A stretch of 64,000 nt of DNA from Aureispira sp964404215 (GCA_964404215.1 CAYOJF010000002.1:1-64000), one strand, 5' to 3'. Shown: positions 34,945 to 44,331, counted from the stretch's first letter. Numbers and translations are program-made. The notes: a model not told the origin generated them from the sequence alone.

Positions 34945-35415
34945 ATGCAATATGATGAAATACTAGATGATGCTATTGCCCAAGAGCTTACCTATACCAT
35001 GAATCAAATGCGAAAAACGAGTATCATACGGTACACCGTATTGATATTTATGGGCATAATTCTATACCTTCAACAAGGTATGTGGGTAAGTTTACTCCCC
35101 ACTATGATTTTTTCTGCCGTACAGCTGGCTCAAGATATTTACAAAAAAAGGCAATTCAAATTCATTTACAAAATAGAAAAAGGTGTTGGTAGTCAAGCGA
35201 ATCAGATTATATTGAATTTAGTCAATTTTAAAGGAGAAACTAAAATGATCTCTCACTCTATTGAGCGTATAGAAAAAACAACGCTCGTCAAAGCAAATAA
35301 TGATACGGGGCAATTGTTACTAGAGTTTGATGAAGAAAAGAAAAAATATGAAATACTAATGAAAGATTTTCTCAAAGTATTTCCCCAATATTTGAAAATT
35401 AACAAGTATAAATAG
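34945..35415 (+). CDS. Membrane protein of unknown function, paralogue 2
   Basis: A 156-residue paralogue of the protein at 33298, with the same order of parts: an N-terminal helix (IAQELTYTMNQMRK), two membrane helices (about 27-45 and 48-66), a strand LNLVNFKGETK, and an almost identical C-terminal motif EILMKDFLKVFPQYLKINKYK. The two genes lie 1.1 kb apart, so a local duplication followed by insertion or divergence is likely. The next gene starts one base after its stop. Confidence 0.7.
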   Translation: MQYDEILDDAIAQELTYTMNQMRKTSIIRYTVLIFMGIILYLQQGMWVSLLPTMIFSAVQLAQDIYKKRQFKFIYKIEKGVGSQANQIILNLVNFKGETKMISHSIERIEKTTLVKANNDTGQLLLEFDEEKKKYEILMKDFLKVFPQYLKINKYK

Positions 35416-35416
35416 T

Positions 35417-36010
35417 ATGCCCCGACCACATATTAATCTATTCATCATACAGTTTCTTGGTGTATTAATGAGCATCCTTTCTATAGATGCATTTATCATT
35501 GGTGATTCTGTAGATTACTACCATCCTGTCAATTTTACGCTATCTGAGAAACCTCACTATGGAGAAAATTCAATTTATCTATGCGTTCAGGAAAATAGCT
35601 TCAGTTATGACATTGGTGATTATGGAATGAAAGCAGCTTATCAAAAAGAAATTATGAATCTTGAAGTCGGGACTCCTATCATTCTCTATATTAAGAAAAG
35701 TGAATACTTACCGTTATTTGATAAATTTAGTGCTTGTCTTAATCATCAAACAATATATGGTCTAGAACATGGAGGTTTTATTCTACTAGACCTAGAGAAA
35801 CAACTGGATTATAAATATAAAGATAAGACTTCTGTCTTTGCTTTAGTTTTCGTCTATCCTATTATATTCATAATGTGCCTATATGGATGGTATGGTAGTT
35901 TGTTTTCAGTTTTACATTGGTGTAGTAGAGGTAAGTCCTCTCAACTACTTCAAAATAAATGGTATTTCTTCGGCAGTGTTTTCTTAATCAAACCAGAAAA
36001 ACTGTCCTAA
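35417..36010 (+). CDS. Hypothetical membrane protein
   Basis: A 197-residue protein with one hydrophobic segment near the N-terminus (about 8-28) and one near the C-terminus (about 142-162). The loop between is probably extracytoplasmic and contains two cysteines (YLCVQEN and SACLNH), which could pair. I recognise no family. It starts one base after the stop of paralogue 2, so the two are translated together and may form one membrane complex. Confidence 0.6.
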   Translation: MPRPHINLFIIQFLGVLMSILSIDAFIIGDSVDYYHPVNFTLSEKPHYGENSIYLCVQENSFSYDIGDYGMKAAYQKEIMNLEVGTPIILYIKKSEYLPLFDKFSACLNHQTIYGLEHGGFILLDLEKQLDYKYKDKTSVFALVFVYPIIFIMCLYGWYGSLFSVLHWCSRGKSSQLLQNKWYFFGSVFLIKPEKLS

Positions 36011-36081
36011 TTATTCCCTTCCCTTTCTCCCTCAAAAAATGTATATTGCAGCAGCAATAATAAAATAGAAGCCCAAGAATA

Positions 36082-38340
36082 ATGGAAAAATTAGTTTACC
36101 CACTCGTTTATTTTCAAGTCGCTCCAGAAAGTGTTCTGGGTTTATTGGTTGGTTCCAATTATCAGATTGTAGACAAAGATCTAAAAAATGTCAAATCAAC
36201 TCTGGTCACTCATCTGAAAAAGATGTATAAAAAATACGATGATTACCCCTATACGCCTTTTGAGAGTTTTAGGATGAAAACGTTTGAGATAAAAATCAGA
36301 CCTGTCGTAAGAAGTAAAAATAGATCTTTCCCTAGTAGCCAAGTCATCAAAGTACCTGTGCAGGCTATTTATGGACCTACTGATGAAGGACATTTTTGTT
36401 GTCATCTACCACTATTGGGGGAACAATTCTATTATTATGATGCCAAGTTATTAACCTCTTTGGTTCAAAATTTTGCGACCAATATCCTTAACAAAAAAGC
36501 TCCAGAAGAAATCTACCGAATGATGACTTCTAGCCAACCTCAACTCGATGAAATTGTACTAAAAATCAATTATTACCGTGATTATGACTATAACAATGGC
36601 TGGAACACGAGCAATCAATATCAAGAACTAAAAACACTTGCTGAACAGTATCCCAATAGTAAATCTGAACGCAAAGGAATTGCTGCTTTTCCAGATGTGG
36701 CATGGGAAGTAGAGGATTATATCAGTCAAACGATTGATAAAATTGTCAATACCCGCTCCAACGTTATTATAGTAGGCAATCATGGTACTGGCAAAAGTGC
36801 TATACTCCGTGCTGCAATCCGCAAGATTAGTCACAAATCAAGTCAGTTAGATTTCACCTTTTGGAGATTAATGGCACAACGTATTACTGCTCGTGCCAAA
36901 TACCTAGGGGAATGGCAACAGAATGTCGAGAAACTGCTTGGACAACTAGAATATGCCAATGGCATTCTGTGGGTCATAGATCTGATACAACTGCTACAAA
37001 CAGGAGGTGAAGGACCAGAAGATAGTGTTGCTGCTTTCTTAACCTCTTATTTACAAAATGGCAAATTACAGCTTGTTGGGGAAGTCACTCCTCCTCAATT
37101 AGAAAGTATGCGACGTATGCTACCCGGTTTTGTCGAAAACTTTCAGGTCATAGAACTTCCAGAGCTTCCTGAGTTCAAAGTTCAGCGAATTTTGCAACAG
37201 TTTAGTGCTTATTGTCAGCAAAACATGCAAATTGATATTGATAGCAAAGCTATCGAACAAGCCTATCGCCTTCTGTTACGTTATTATCCTTATGAAAGCT
37301 TCCCTGGTAAAGGAGTGAAGTTCTTAAGCCAATGTGTAAGTCAGGCCACCAATGCTAATCGAAAAGTAATTACCAAACAGCATATTATTGACAACTTTGT
37401 ACAGCAAACAGGAATGCCTGACTTGTTTTTAAAGGATGATTTATTGCTTAATAGAGAAGAATTACAAGCTCACTTTCAGACCCAAATTATTGGGCAAAAA
37501 GCTGCTATTAATGCCCTCTGTAATGTGGTCAAAGTATTTAAAGCTGGTTTAAATAATCCTCAAAAGCCAATTAGCACTATGATTTTTGCAGGGCCAACAG
37601 GAGTTGGAAAGACCGCTTCTACGAAGGCTTTATCAGAATATTTCTTTGGCAAAGGACAAAAGAAATCACCTCTCGTTCGAATTGATATGTCTGAATTCCA
37701 GCACCCTTCACAACTTGCCCGTTTTATTGGTTCTGGTGGTGAAGTAGGAAAGTTAGTACAGGAAGTTAGAGAACGTCCTTTTTCCGTTTTGCTACTGGAT
37801 GAAATAGAAAAAGCAGATCCTTCTGTTTTTGATGCCTTACTTACAGTACTAGATGAAGGGGTACTAGTTGATGCCTATGGGCGAATTACCAATTTCAGAA
37901 ATACAATCATTATCATGACATCTAATTTGGGAGCATCTAGCATGGGCTCTATTGGATTTGGTGGCGGTAGCGAGAGCAATTATGAATCGGCTATTGGTAA
38001 GTTTTTCCGACCAGAATTTGTCAACAGAATTGACCAAATTGTTATTTTCAATGCCCTAGAGCAAGAAGATATCGCAGCCATTACTAAACTAGAGTTAGAA
38101 GCACTCCAGAAACGAGAAGGAATTGCTAAACGAGGTATTCGATTAAGCTTTAGTGAAGCATTATTCAACTATCTATCTGAAATTGGATTTGATATTCGTT
38201 ATGGAGCTCGCCCCTTGCAACGTGCTATCGAAAATGAAGTTATTGCTCCGCTAGCTAAATGGTTATTAACTCATAGCTCAGAGCATAATATTACTTTGCA
38301 GCTTGATTATCAAGAAGGAAATTTGATCATTAAAAAATAA
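36082..38340 (+). CDS. ClpB/ClpA-like tandem AAA+ ATPase with divergent motifs
   Basis: A 752-residue double-ring AAA+ protein. The first 200 residues are not the Clp N-domain and have no recognised fold. D1 has Walker A GNHGTGKS (232-239) and a tyrosine pore loop AKYLGEW (Tyr274), but its Walker B reads VIDLIQ: Leu301 replaces the catalytic glutamate, and the paired arginine fingers are missing. D2 has intact Walker A (504-511), Walker B DE (573-574), the arginine finger in FRPEFVNRID and sensor 2 in GARPLQR, but lacks the GYVGYEEGG pore loop. No ClpB coiled-coil middle domain and no ClpP tripeptide loop is visible. It probably remodels proteins using one active ring; the client is unknown. 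Confidence 0.85.
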   Translation: MEKLVYPLVYFQVAPESVLGLLVGSNYQIVDKDLKNVKSTLVTHLKKMYKKYDDYPYTPFESFRMKTFEIKIRPVVRSKNRSFPSSQVIKVPVQAIYGPTDEGHFCCHLPLLGEQFYYYDAKLLTSLVQNFATNILNKKAPEEIYRMMTSSQPQLDEIVLKINYYRDYDYNNGWNTSNQYQELKTLAEQYPNSKSERKGIAAFPDVAWEVEDYISQTIDKIVNTRSNVIIVGNHGTGKSAILRAAIRKISHKSSQLDFTFWRLMAQRITARAKYLGEWQQNVEKLLGQLEYANGILWVIDLIQLLQTGGEGPEDSVAAFLTSYLQNGKLQLVGEVTPPQLESMRRMLPGFVENFQVIELPELPEFKVQRILQQFSAYCQQNMQIDIDSKAIEQAYRLLLRYYPYESFPGKGVKFLSQCVSQATNANRKVITKQHIIDNFVQQTGMPDLFLKDDLLLNREELQAHFQTQIIGQKAAINALCNVVKVFKAGLNNPQKPISTMIFAGPTGVGKTASTKALSEYFFGKGQKKSPLVRIDMSEFQHPSQLARFIGSGGEVGKLVQEVRERPFSVLLLDEIEKADPSVFDALLTVLDEGVLVDAYGRITNFRNTIIIMTSNLGASSMGSIGFGGGSESNYESAIGKFFRPEFVNRIDQIVIFNALEQEDIAAITKLELEALQKREGIAKRGIRLSFSEALFNYLSEIGFDIRYGARPLQRAIENEVIAPLAKWLLTHSSEHNITLQLDYQEGNLIIKK

Positions 38341-38380
38341 ATAGAGGCACACATCAAAGGATTATAAGGAGCTACTCGTC

Positions 38381-38438
38381 TAATAATGTGCATTCACATT
38401 ATTAACGGCAGGAAACATAACACAATATGCTTGTTTCC
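38381..38438 (+). promoter_or_regulatory. Two hairpins in the leader of the lipoprotein operon
   Basis: TAATAATGTG-CATT-CACATTATTA (38381-38404) is a perfect 10-bp hairpin. GGAAACA and TGTTTCC (38411-38417 with 38432-38438) form a second. They lie between the ClpB-like stop and the ATG at 38455. The first may end the ClpB-like transcript, but there is no U-run; the second is near the ribosome site and may affect translation. Confidence 0.4.
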
Positions 38439-38454
38439 TGTACAAAACAAAACT

Positions 38455-39190
38455 ATGAAATCATTTTTGAGTATCGGGTTACTACTAACAGTAGCCTTTT
38501 CCTTTTCTGCTTGTACAGAAGATACAACTACAGACACCGAACTACATGCTGCTTTTTCTGAATTTGACAGTAGCAGTTTTACTATCTATATGGATGGTAA
38601 TGAAGTCGTATTAGAAACAGATGGTTTGCCCAATCACACCTCTCCTTATTGGTCTACAAGTCATCCTCTGTACGTTGCACCCACTGTAACAACGACTGCA
38701 AATATGGCTCCTGGCAACATTGATAACTTCAATGGATCTTATACCCTAAGAGTATCTAGTTCTCCTGAAAAAGCAACTAGTAGTTCTTCTACTGGTTTGG
38801 GTGCTATTGGTTTTGCTGTCAGTGGAGCTGTAATTTACAATGACGAAGAGGGTCCAAATATTCCGTTGGATAATGCTGTTGGGTCATTAGATTACACCGC
38901 AGCTCACACTGGTCCACAAAGTTACCATTATCATCTAGAGCCAAAAGCTTGGTCTAATGATGACGACAAATTGATTGGTATCATGGCTGATGGATTCTTC
39001 CTATATGGTAGAAAAGATACTGACGGCACTTATCCTTCTGATTTAGATGCTTCGGGGGGGACATTTTGGAACTACACCCCACAATCCTGATGGAGAATAT
39101 CACTATCATATTCAGAATACATTGTACCTTAACCAGTATTACATTCTATTTCCTGGAGATTATCAAGGTACACCTAATGGCATTCAATAA
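38455..39190 (+). pseudogene. YHYH-domain lipoprotein, frameshifted at a G7 run
   Basis: The ATG at 38455 gives a lipoprotein signal with lipobox FSAC (about residue 20). The YHYH domain follows: LPNHTSPYW, SGAVIYNDEEGP and SYHYHLEP, then ADGFFLYGRKD. The open frame ends at 39090, but shifting one base at the G run 39054-39060 restores the domain end: GGHFGTTPHNPDGEYHYHI, then FPGDYQGTPNG, with stop at 39188-39190. Reading six Gs gives an uninterrupted 244-residue protein. As written it makes 211 residues. The restored end overlaps the next gene by 14 bases, as expected for a coupled operon. The cause may be slipped-strand variation or a homopolymer error. Confidence 0.85.
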
Positions 39191-39773
39191 ACAGTTTAGT
39201 TTATTTCTATTTATAAGTAGTTTTCTACTGAGTTGCAATAGCAATCCCGTAGAAACTGCTTTATTAGAAACTCCTACATCTAATATTACACTAGATAAAG
39301 AGAATCTATCCCTAGATGCTAAAAGAGGTCTTTTTCTATGGAAAAAAAAACCATTTAGTGGTATTAGTACCCTACATCAAATGGAAGTATTAGTCGAAGA
39401 AATACACTTTCATCAAGGAAAGAAACAAGGTAGTTTCAAAAAGTGGTTTGATGACGGAACATTAAGTTTTGAAGCTTATTATCACCAAGGAAAAAAAGAT
39501 AGTATCTGTAAAAGTTGGTGGAGAAATGGTCAACTCCGAAGTTTATCCAACTTTGACAATGGCATTCCTAACGGCAAACAATACTCTTGGTATGATACAG
39601 GGGAAAAATTCAAAGAAACAAACCTTGAATATGGAAAAGAAAAAGGACTCCAAAAAGCTTGGCGAAAAAATGGAACAATTTACAATAATTATGAAGCAAA
39701 AGATGGACGTATATTTGGACTCAAAAGAGCAAATCTCTGTTATGAAATCGAAGAAGAAGATATTAAACGTTAA
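39177..39773 (+). CDS. Lipoprotein with MORN/YwqK-type repeats
   Basis: A 198-residue lipoprotein. The lipobox is FLLSC (about residue 20). The body is a series of about six 22-residue repeats of the MORN/YwqK-antitoxin type, such as GKKQGSFKKWFDDGTLSFEA, GKKDSICKSWWRNGQLRS and GKEKGLQKAWRKNGT. MORN-like repeats build beta-hairpin rods used in binding. The YwqK antitoxin name is a family label only; no toxin gene is next to it. The start at 39177 lies inside the restored end of the YHYH gene, and its end overlaps the SCO1 gene by 32 bases. In-frame sequence upstream of 39177 does not look like protein. Confidence 0.8.
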   Translation: MAFNKQFSLFLFISSFLLSCNSNPVETALLETPTSNITLDKENLSLDAKRGLFLWKKKPFSGISTLHQMEVLVEEIHFHQGKKQGSFKKWFDDGTLSFEAYYHQGKKDSICKSWWRNGQLRSLSNFDNGIPNGKQYSWYDTGEKFKETNLEYGKEKGLQKAWRKNGTIYNNYEAKDGRIFGLKRANLCYEIEEEDIKR

Positions 39774-40410
39774 TCTACTTTTTTTTTTATTATTGGTAAT
39801 GTTTAGCTGTGATTCGTCAGAGATTAAGACTACTACTAGCAAACCAATCCTTCCCTTTTATCAAGATGCTTCTTTCACTCCTCAATGGTTAGAAAACTTT
39901 CCGAACAAAGATACTTTTCATCACATTAGCCCTTTTCAGTTAATCAATCAAGAAGGAAAGGAGATTAATAATGAAACATTTGCAGGCAAAATATATATTG
40001 CAGACTTCTTTTTTACTTTCTGTCCTGGCATTTGTCCCAAAATGACCAACAATATGCTCTCGTTACAAGACACCTTTCTCCACGACAACAGTGTTTTGTT
40101 ACTCTCCCACTCTGTCACCCCTACTAGAGACTCTGTCCCTATCCTCCAGCAATATGCCGATCGAAAAGGTATCCTAAAAGGAAAATGGCATTTAGTTACG
40201 GGAAACAAAAAGACGATCTATCGCTTAGGACGAAAAGATTACTTTATAGAAGAAAACTTAGGTTTAGAAAAAGAAGAAGATGCCTTTTTGCATACCGAAA
40301 ACTTTGTTTTAGTAGATAAAAACGGCTTCTTGAGAGGTATCTATAATGGTCTGAATAAGGCAGCTCTTCAGCAACTCATAAAAGATGTTCGAACATTGCA
40401 ACAAGAATAA
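39742..40410 (+). CDS. SCO1/SenC-family copper chaperone-like lipoprotein
   Basis: A 222-residue SCO1/SenC protein. A lipobox VMFSC (about residue 23) follows a hydrophobic segment. The thioredoxin-like domain has both copper-binding cysteines in FCPGICPKM (Cys94 and Cys98) and the third ligand, His184, in FLHTENFVLVD. SCO proteins deliver copper to, or keep reduced, the CuA site of cytochrome c oxidase. No oxidase genes are in the window. I chose the ATG at 39742 because the signal peptide begins there; earlier in-frame starts read through the previous gene. It is the last gene of an overlapping three-gene operon. Confidence 0.92.
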   Translation: MKSKKKILNVNLLFFLLLVMFSCDSSEIKTTTSKPILPFYQDASFTPQWLENFPNKDTFHHISPFQLINQEGKEINNETFAGKIYIADFFFTFCPGICPKMTNNMLSLQDTFLHDNSVLLLSHSVTPTRDSVPILQQYADRKGILKGKWHLVTGNKKTIYRLGRKDYFIEENLGLEKEEDAFLHTENFVLVDKNGFLRGIYNGLNKAALQQLIKDVRTLQQE

Positions 40411-40665
40411 AAAATACATCTATTCATACTAAAAATATTCCTTCTAAAAACTTCCTTTTTAACCACCTACTCCAAATAGGTTTTCGCCCTTGTGTGTTAA
40501 AAAATAATAAAATTACGTTTTATATTTTCTTTTTCTGTAGTATGCTTCGTTTTACAAAACGAATAGAGTATGACAATTCTCTATTCACTATTAGAGAAGT
40601 TGTTCAATGTTTCTATCTATCCCTACAAACAGAAACACTTAACAACTTTAGATTTAAAATTCTAA
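40411..40665 (+). promoter_or_regulatory. Intergenic region with adjoining hairpins
   Basis: The 255-base gap contains TTCGTTT and AAACGAA arms (40546-40563) and a perfect 8-bp hairpin GAATAGAG with CTCTATTC (40561-40568 with 40579-40586). The two overlap by three bases, so they cannot both form fully. They lie about 80-120 bases before the next start. An attenuator or RNA switch is possible; no known family was recognised. Confidence 0.3.
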
Positions 40666-43600
40666 ATGAAGTATACGCTTTACTATCTACTTTTTTTTTC
40701 AATTTGGATAACTGCCTCTTTGCAGACAACCTCTCTATATGCCCAAACCGACTCAATTCCAACTCGTCCCAAATCCTACAGTAATTGGAGAACAAAATCA
40801 ATCGTAGCCCAAGACACCGTTCTATTGGATAGCCTTTCTGTCTTTCCAAATTCAGTTTTGATTACGACTAGTACAGGCAGCTTATTAATAGATAGTACCT
40901 ACTCTGTTCAGTCCAATCAACTAATTTTCCATACACTACCAGAAGACAGCCTACTGAAGGTTCGTTATCGTGTCCTCCCTTATGCGATACATCAAACTAG
41001 ACAACATAAAGATCTTTCCAAAATAGGAACAGCCCTACAATATGACGGCTTAATTGGAACGCCCTACACCTACAACCCATTTGCCAAATCAGGCATAGAT
41101 GCTTTCAATTTCAATGACTTAGACTATAGTGGTGTATTTGCCAGAGGAGTCTCTTTAGGTAATAATCAAGATCTAATTCTCAACTCTAATTTCAATATGC
41201 AAGTAGCAGGCAAACTAGGAGATATTGAGATACTAGGTGCCATATCAGATAACAATGTCCCTCTACAACCCGAAGGAAATACACAACAGTTACAGGATTT
41301 TGATCGGATTTTTATACAATTCAAATATGGTCGCCAAAAACTATTAGCTGGAGATTATGACTTAAAACGACCAGAAGGCAGTTATTTTGTCAATTATTTT
41401 AGACGGCTACAAGGAGGACAACTCCAAACAGACATAAAATTGGGTAAAAAACAACGCCTAAAAACAGATGTTAGTTTTGCTGTATCGCAAGGTACTTTTG
41501 CTCGAAATACAATAGAAGGTCAAGAAGGAAATCAAGGCCCTTATCGTTTGGAAGGAAATAATGGAGAGCGTTTTATCATTGTGGTGGCGGGTACAGAACG
41601 TGTTTTTATAGATGGTAAACTATTGACTCGTGGTGATGATAACGACTATACGATTGATTACAATTTAGGAGAAATCATATTCTCTCCTAACCAATTAATT
41701 ACAAAAGACAAACGTATACAAATTGAATTTAGCTACACCGATTTGGAATATCTTCGAACCTTAGCTACTGCCAATACAACTCTAGAACGAGAAAAATTTA
41801 ACATCCGATTCAACTTCTATTCTGAGCAAGATGCTAAAGGGCAAGTAGCAGGCGATTCGTTGTCTGATCCTGCCAAACAAGTACTGACACAAATTGGAGA
41901 CAATGTCAATCAGGCATTCATTTCAGGTATTTCGATCCCTGCCGAAACAGAAGAAAACACAGGAAGTATTTTCTACAAACTTATTGATACTACCATTGGT
42001 AGTTTCACCTTTGATTCTGTTTTGGTTTATTCCACCAACCCTGATTCAGCCATCTATGCCGCTCGGTTTTCTCAAATAACCAATGGGGGAGATTATATTC
42101 GTGTCCAAAATGGAGCCAATGGTGTTGTTTATCGCTGGGTAGGCATTGATACTCTAACAGGTGAATACAAAGGTACACACCGACCTGTTCGCCTACTATC
42201 CACCCCCAAACAACAGCAATTATTCAATATTGGGACAGATGTCAAAATTGGTAAAAATGCAACTCTATCTGCTGACTTAGCATTGAGTAATAAAGATCAA
42301 AATACTTTTTCAGATATCGGTAATGAAGATAATCAAGGTATTGCTGGTCGGTTAAGTTATCGTCAGATCATTCCCATTTTCAACCCCAAAAAAGAAATCA
42401 AAGACTCTACGCCAGCTTCCTCCAATCTAGAAATAAAAGGACATTATGAATATCTCCAAAAAGAGTTTGAATTTGTAGAACCTTACCGTACCCGTGAGTT
42501 TGCTAGAGACTGGAACATTGACAATCAAGCTCCTTCTCAAGAACACTGGTATAGGGCATCTGTTTATCTCAAAGACCGAAAATGGGGGCAACTAGGTTAC
42601 GAATTTAGTGGACTCAATAAAGATACCATTTATAATGGATTTCGTCATACACTGAATATCAACACCAAATGGAAAGGGCTAGCCATTCAGAGTAATAGTA
42701 GTTTATTGCAAAATACAACTCATGAAGAACAGGGAACCTTTTTACGTCCTAAAGTAGATATTTCTTATACCTTCAAAAAACTGGCTAACTGGAAAATAGG
42801 TGCTTATTTTGAACAAGAATATAATGCCCGAATAGATCAACAAACCGACAGCCTATTTGCCAATAGTTTCTACTACAATGTATTCAAGGCTTATTCCGAA
42901 ATCATTGCTAGCAAAAATTTGGAAATTAGAACTTCCTATGCTCGTCGATATGACTACAGTCCTATTGCCAAAAATTTCCTGACCAATGCCATTGCTGATG
43001 ATATTAATCTTAGTGGCAAGTGGCAACAGTCTAAAAGCTCTGCTCTGGAATGGAATTTCAATTATAGAAACCTCACTATAGAAAACGATAGCCTGACCAC
43101 TCAAGAACCAAAAGAAACCTATCTAGGTCGATTAGAATATGTTCTAAATGTTAAACGAGGGTTTATTCGCTCTAATACAATCTACGAGTTAGGGGCCGGG
43201 CAACAACAAAAGATCGAATATAATTATGTCCAAGTAGACAAAGGACAAGGGACTCATATTTGGGTAGACCGAAATAGTGATGAGGTACAACAAATCAATG
43301 AATTTGAACTGGCTAATTTTCAAGATCAAGCCGATTACATTCGTGTCACACTACTAACGGGTGAGTTTATCAAAACAAATAATGTCTCGCTAAGTCAAAG
43401 TTTGACCATTCGACCTAGTGTCCTACTCAAAAAAAATAAGAAAAATAAAAAAGGAAAAACTCCAATTGGTATTACATTTCTAAAAAAAATCACTAGTCGC
43501 ACAATATTCAAAATTGACAGAAGAACTTTTGCTAACGCTGCTCAGATTCTAGCGATTAACCCTTTCCAATTGGATGTAGTCGATAGTTCTTTAGTGTCTG

Positions 43601-44286
43601 TCTCTTCCAATATTCGCAATAATATTTTCTTCAATCGATCAGGCAATTATAGCATAGAATTTGGGCAGTCCGATAGTAGAAGTAAAACCTTATTAACTAC
43701 TGGTTTTGATAGTAGGAGCTTTTCAGAATATGTCTTGCGTCAGCGACTAAACTTCAGAAAAAAACGTTCTAAAGCAAAAAAGAATAAGTCTTTTCTAAGA
43801 CATATCAAGCTGCAAGCACAATTGGAAGCTGGCATTGGTAATCAAGGTAATAGTTCTGAGTTTTTTCCTGAGCGAGATTACAGCCTGCAGTTCTACAAAA
43901 TAGAGCCACAATTTACGGTTTTATATCAGCGTTTTTTGAGAGTAATCTTCAAATACAAATACGATCGTAAAGAAAATCAGGTTGGTAATATGGAGCTATT
44001 AGAAAGCCATGATTTGACGACTGAGATCACCTTCAACCGTCTTTCTAAAACCAATATTAAGGCTAGTATTTCTTATGTTAATTTAGCCTTTGATGGCGAC
44101 GTAACGACCCCTGTTGGCTATGCAATGGCAGCAGGTTTACAAACAGGCAATAATTTCCTATGGACGATTTCCGTCAACCAAGCTCTATCTAAAAATATCC
44201 AAATGATTATTAGCTATGAAGGTCGATCTACTGGTACCGCTCCCGTTGTACATGTTGGTCGAGCTCAAATCCGAGCGACGTTTTAA
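40666..44286 (+). CDS. Large outer-membrane beta-barrel protein, function unknown
   Basis: A 1206-residue protein with a signal peptide ending SLYAQ (about residue 27). The first 350 residues contain beta-sandwich-like domains (LIDSTYSVQSNQLIF; a long stretch with GDYDLKRPEGSYFVNYFRR; RVFIDGKLLTRGDDNDYTIDYN). From about residue 370 on it is alternating amphipathic strands with many aromatic ends, and it finishes RAQIRATF, with the terminal phenylalanine of BAM-inserted barrels. It is longer than a TonB receptor, with no TonB box or plug, and far shorter than SprA. A conserved Bacteroidota surface protein is the best description. Confidence 0.75.
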   Translation: MKYTLYYLLFFSIWITASLQTTSLYAQTDSIPTRPKSYSNWRTKSIVAQDTVLLDSLSVFPNSVLITTSTGSLLIDSTYSVQSNQLIFHTLPEDSLLKVRYRVLPYAIHQTRQHKDLSKIGTALQYDGLIGTPYTYNPFAKSGIDAFNFNDLDYSGVFARGVSLGNNQDLILNSNFNMQVAGKLGDIEILGAISDNNVPLQPEGNTQQLQDFDRIFIQFKYGRQKLLAGDYDLKRPEGSYFVNYFRRLQGGQLQTDIKLGKKQRLKTDVSFAVSQGTFARNTIEGQEGNQGPYRLEGNNGERFIIVVAGTERVFIDGKLLTRGDDNDYTIDYNLGEIIFSPNQLITKDKRIQIEFSYTDLEYLRTLATANTTLEREKFNIRFNFYSEQDAKGQVAGDSLSDPAKQVLTQIGDNVNQAFISGISIPAETEENTGSIFYKLIDTTIGSFTFDSVLVYSTNPDSAIYAARFSQITNGGDYIRVQNGANGVVYRWVGIDTLTGEYKGTHRPVRLLSTPKQQQLFNIGTDVKIGKNATLSADLALSNKDQNTFSDIGNEDNQGIAGRLSYRQIIPIFNPKKEIKDSTPASSNLEIKGHYEYLQKEFEFVEPYRTREFARDWNIDNQAPSQEHWYRASVYLKDRKWGQLGYEFSGLNKDTIYNGFRHTLNINTKWKGLAIQSNSSLLQNTTHEEQGTFLRPKVDISYTFKKLANWKIGAYFEQEYNARIDQQTDSLFANSFYYNVFKAYSEIIASKNLEIRTSYARRYDYSPIAKNFLTNAIADDINLSGKWQQSKSSALEWNFNYRNLTIENDSLTTQEPKETYLGRLEYVLNVKRGFIRSNTIYELGAGQQQKIEYNYVQVDKGQGTHIWVDRNSDEVQQINEFELANFQDQADYIRVTLLTGEFIKTNNVSLSQSLTIRPSVLLKKNKKNKKGKTPIGITFLKKITSRTIFKIDRRTFANAAQILAINPFQLDVVDSSLVSVSSNIRNNIFFNRSGNYSIEFGQSDSRSKTLLTTGFDSRSFSEYVLRQRLNFRKKRSKAKKNKSFLRHIKLQAQLEAGIGNQGNSSEFFPERDYSLQFYKIEPQFTVLYQRFLRVIFKYKYDRKENQVGNMELLESHDLTTEITFNRLSKTNIKASISYVNLAFDGDVTTPVGYAMAAGLQTGNNFLWTISVNQALSKNIQMIISYEGRSTGTAPVVHVGRAQIRATF

Positions 44287-44331
44287 GAGAATGATTAAAG
44301 GTTAGTCAATCACTTGAAAAAAGTGACATTT

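Noticed and set aside
36082..38340. ClpV/TssH of a type VI or contractile injection system
   Set aside because: No sheath, tube, baseplate or VgrG-like gene is in the window, and the N-domain and motif losses do not match ClpV.
39066..39176. Upstream start for the MORN lipoprotein at 39066
   Set aside because: This stretch codes for the restored end of the YHYH protein in another frame; the lipoprotein signal begins at 39177.
39177..39773. Toxin-antitoxin system based on the YwqK-antitoxin family name
   Set aside because: No toxin gene is adjacent; the neighbours are a YHYH lipoprotein and SCO1, and the repeats are simply MORN-like.
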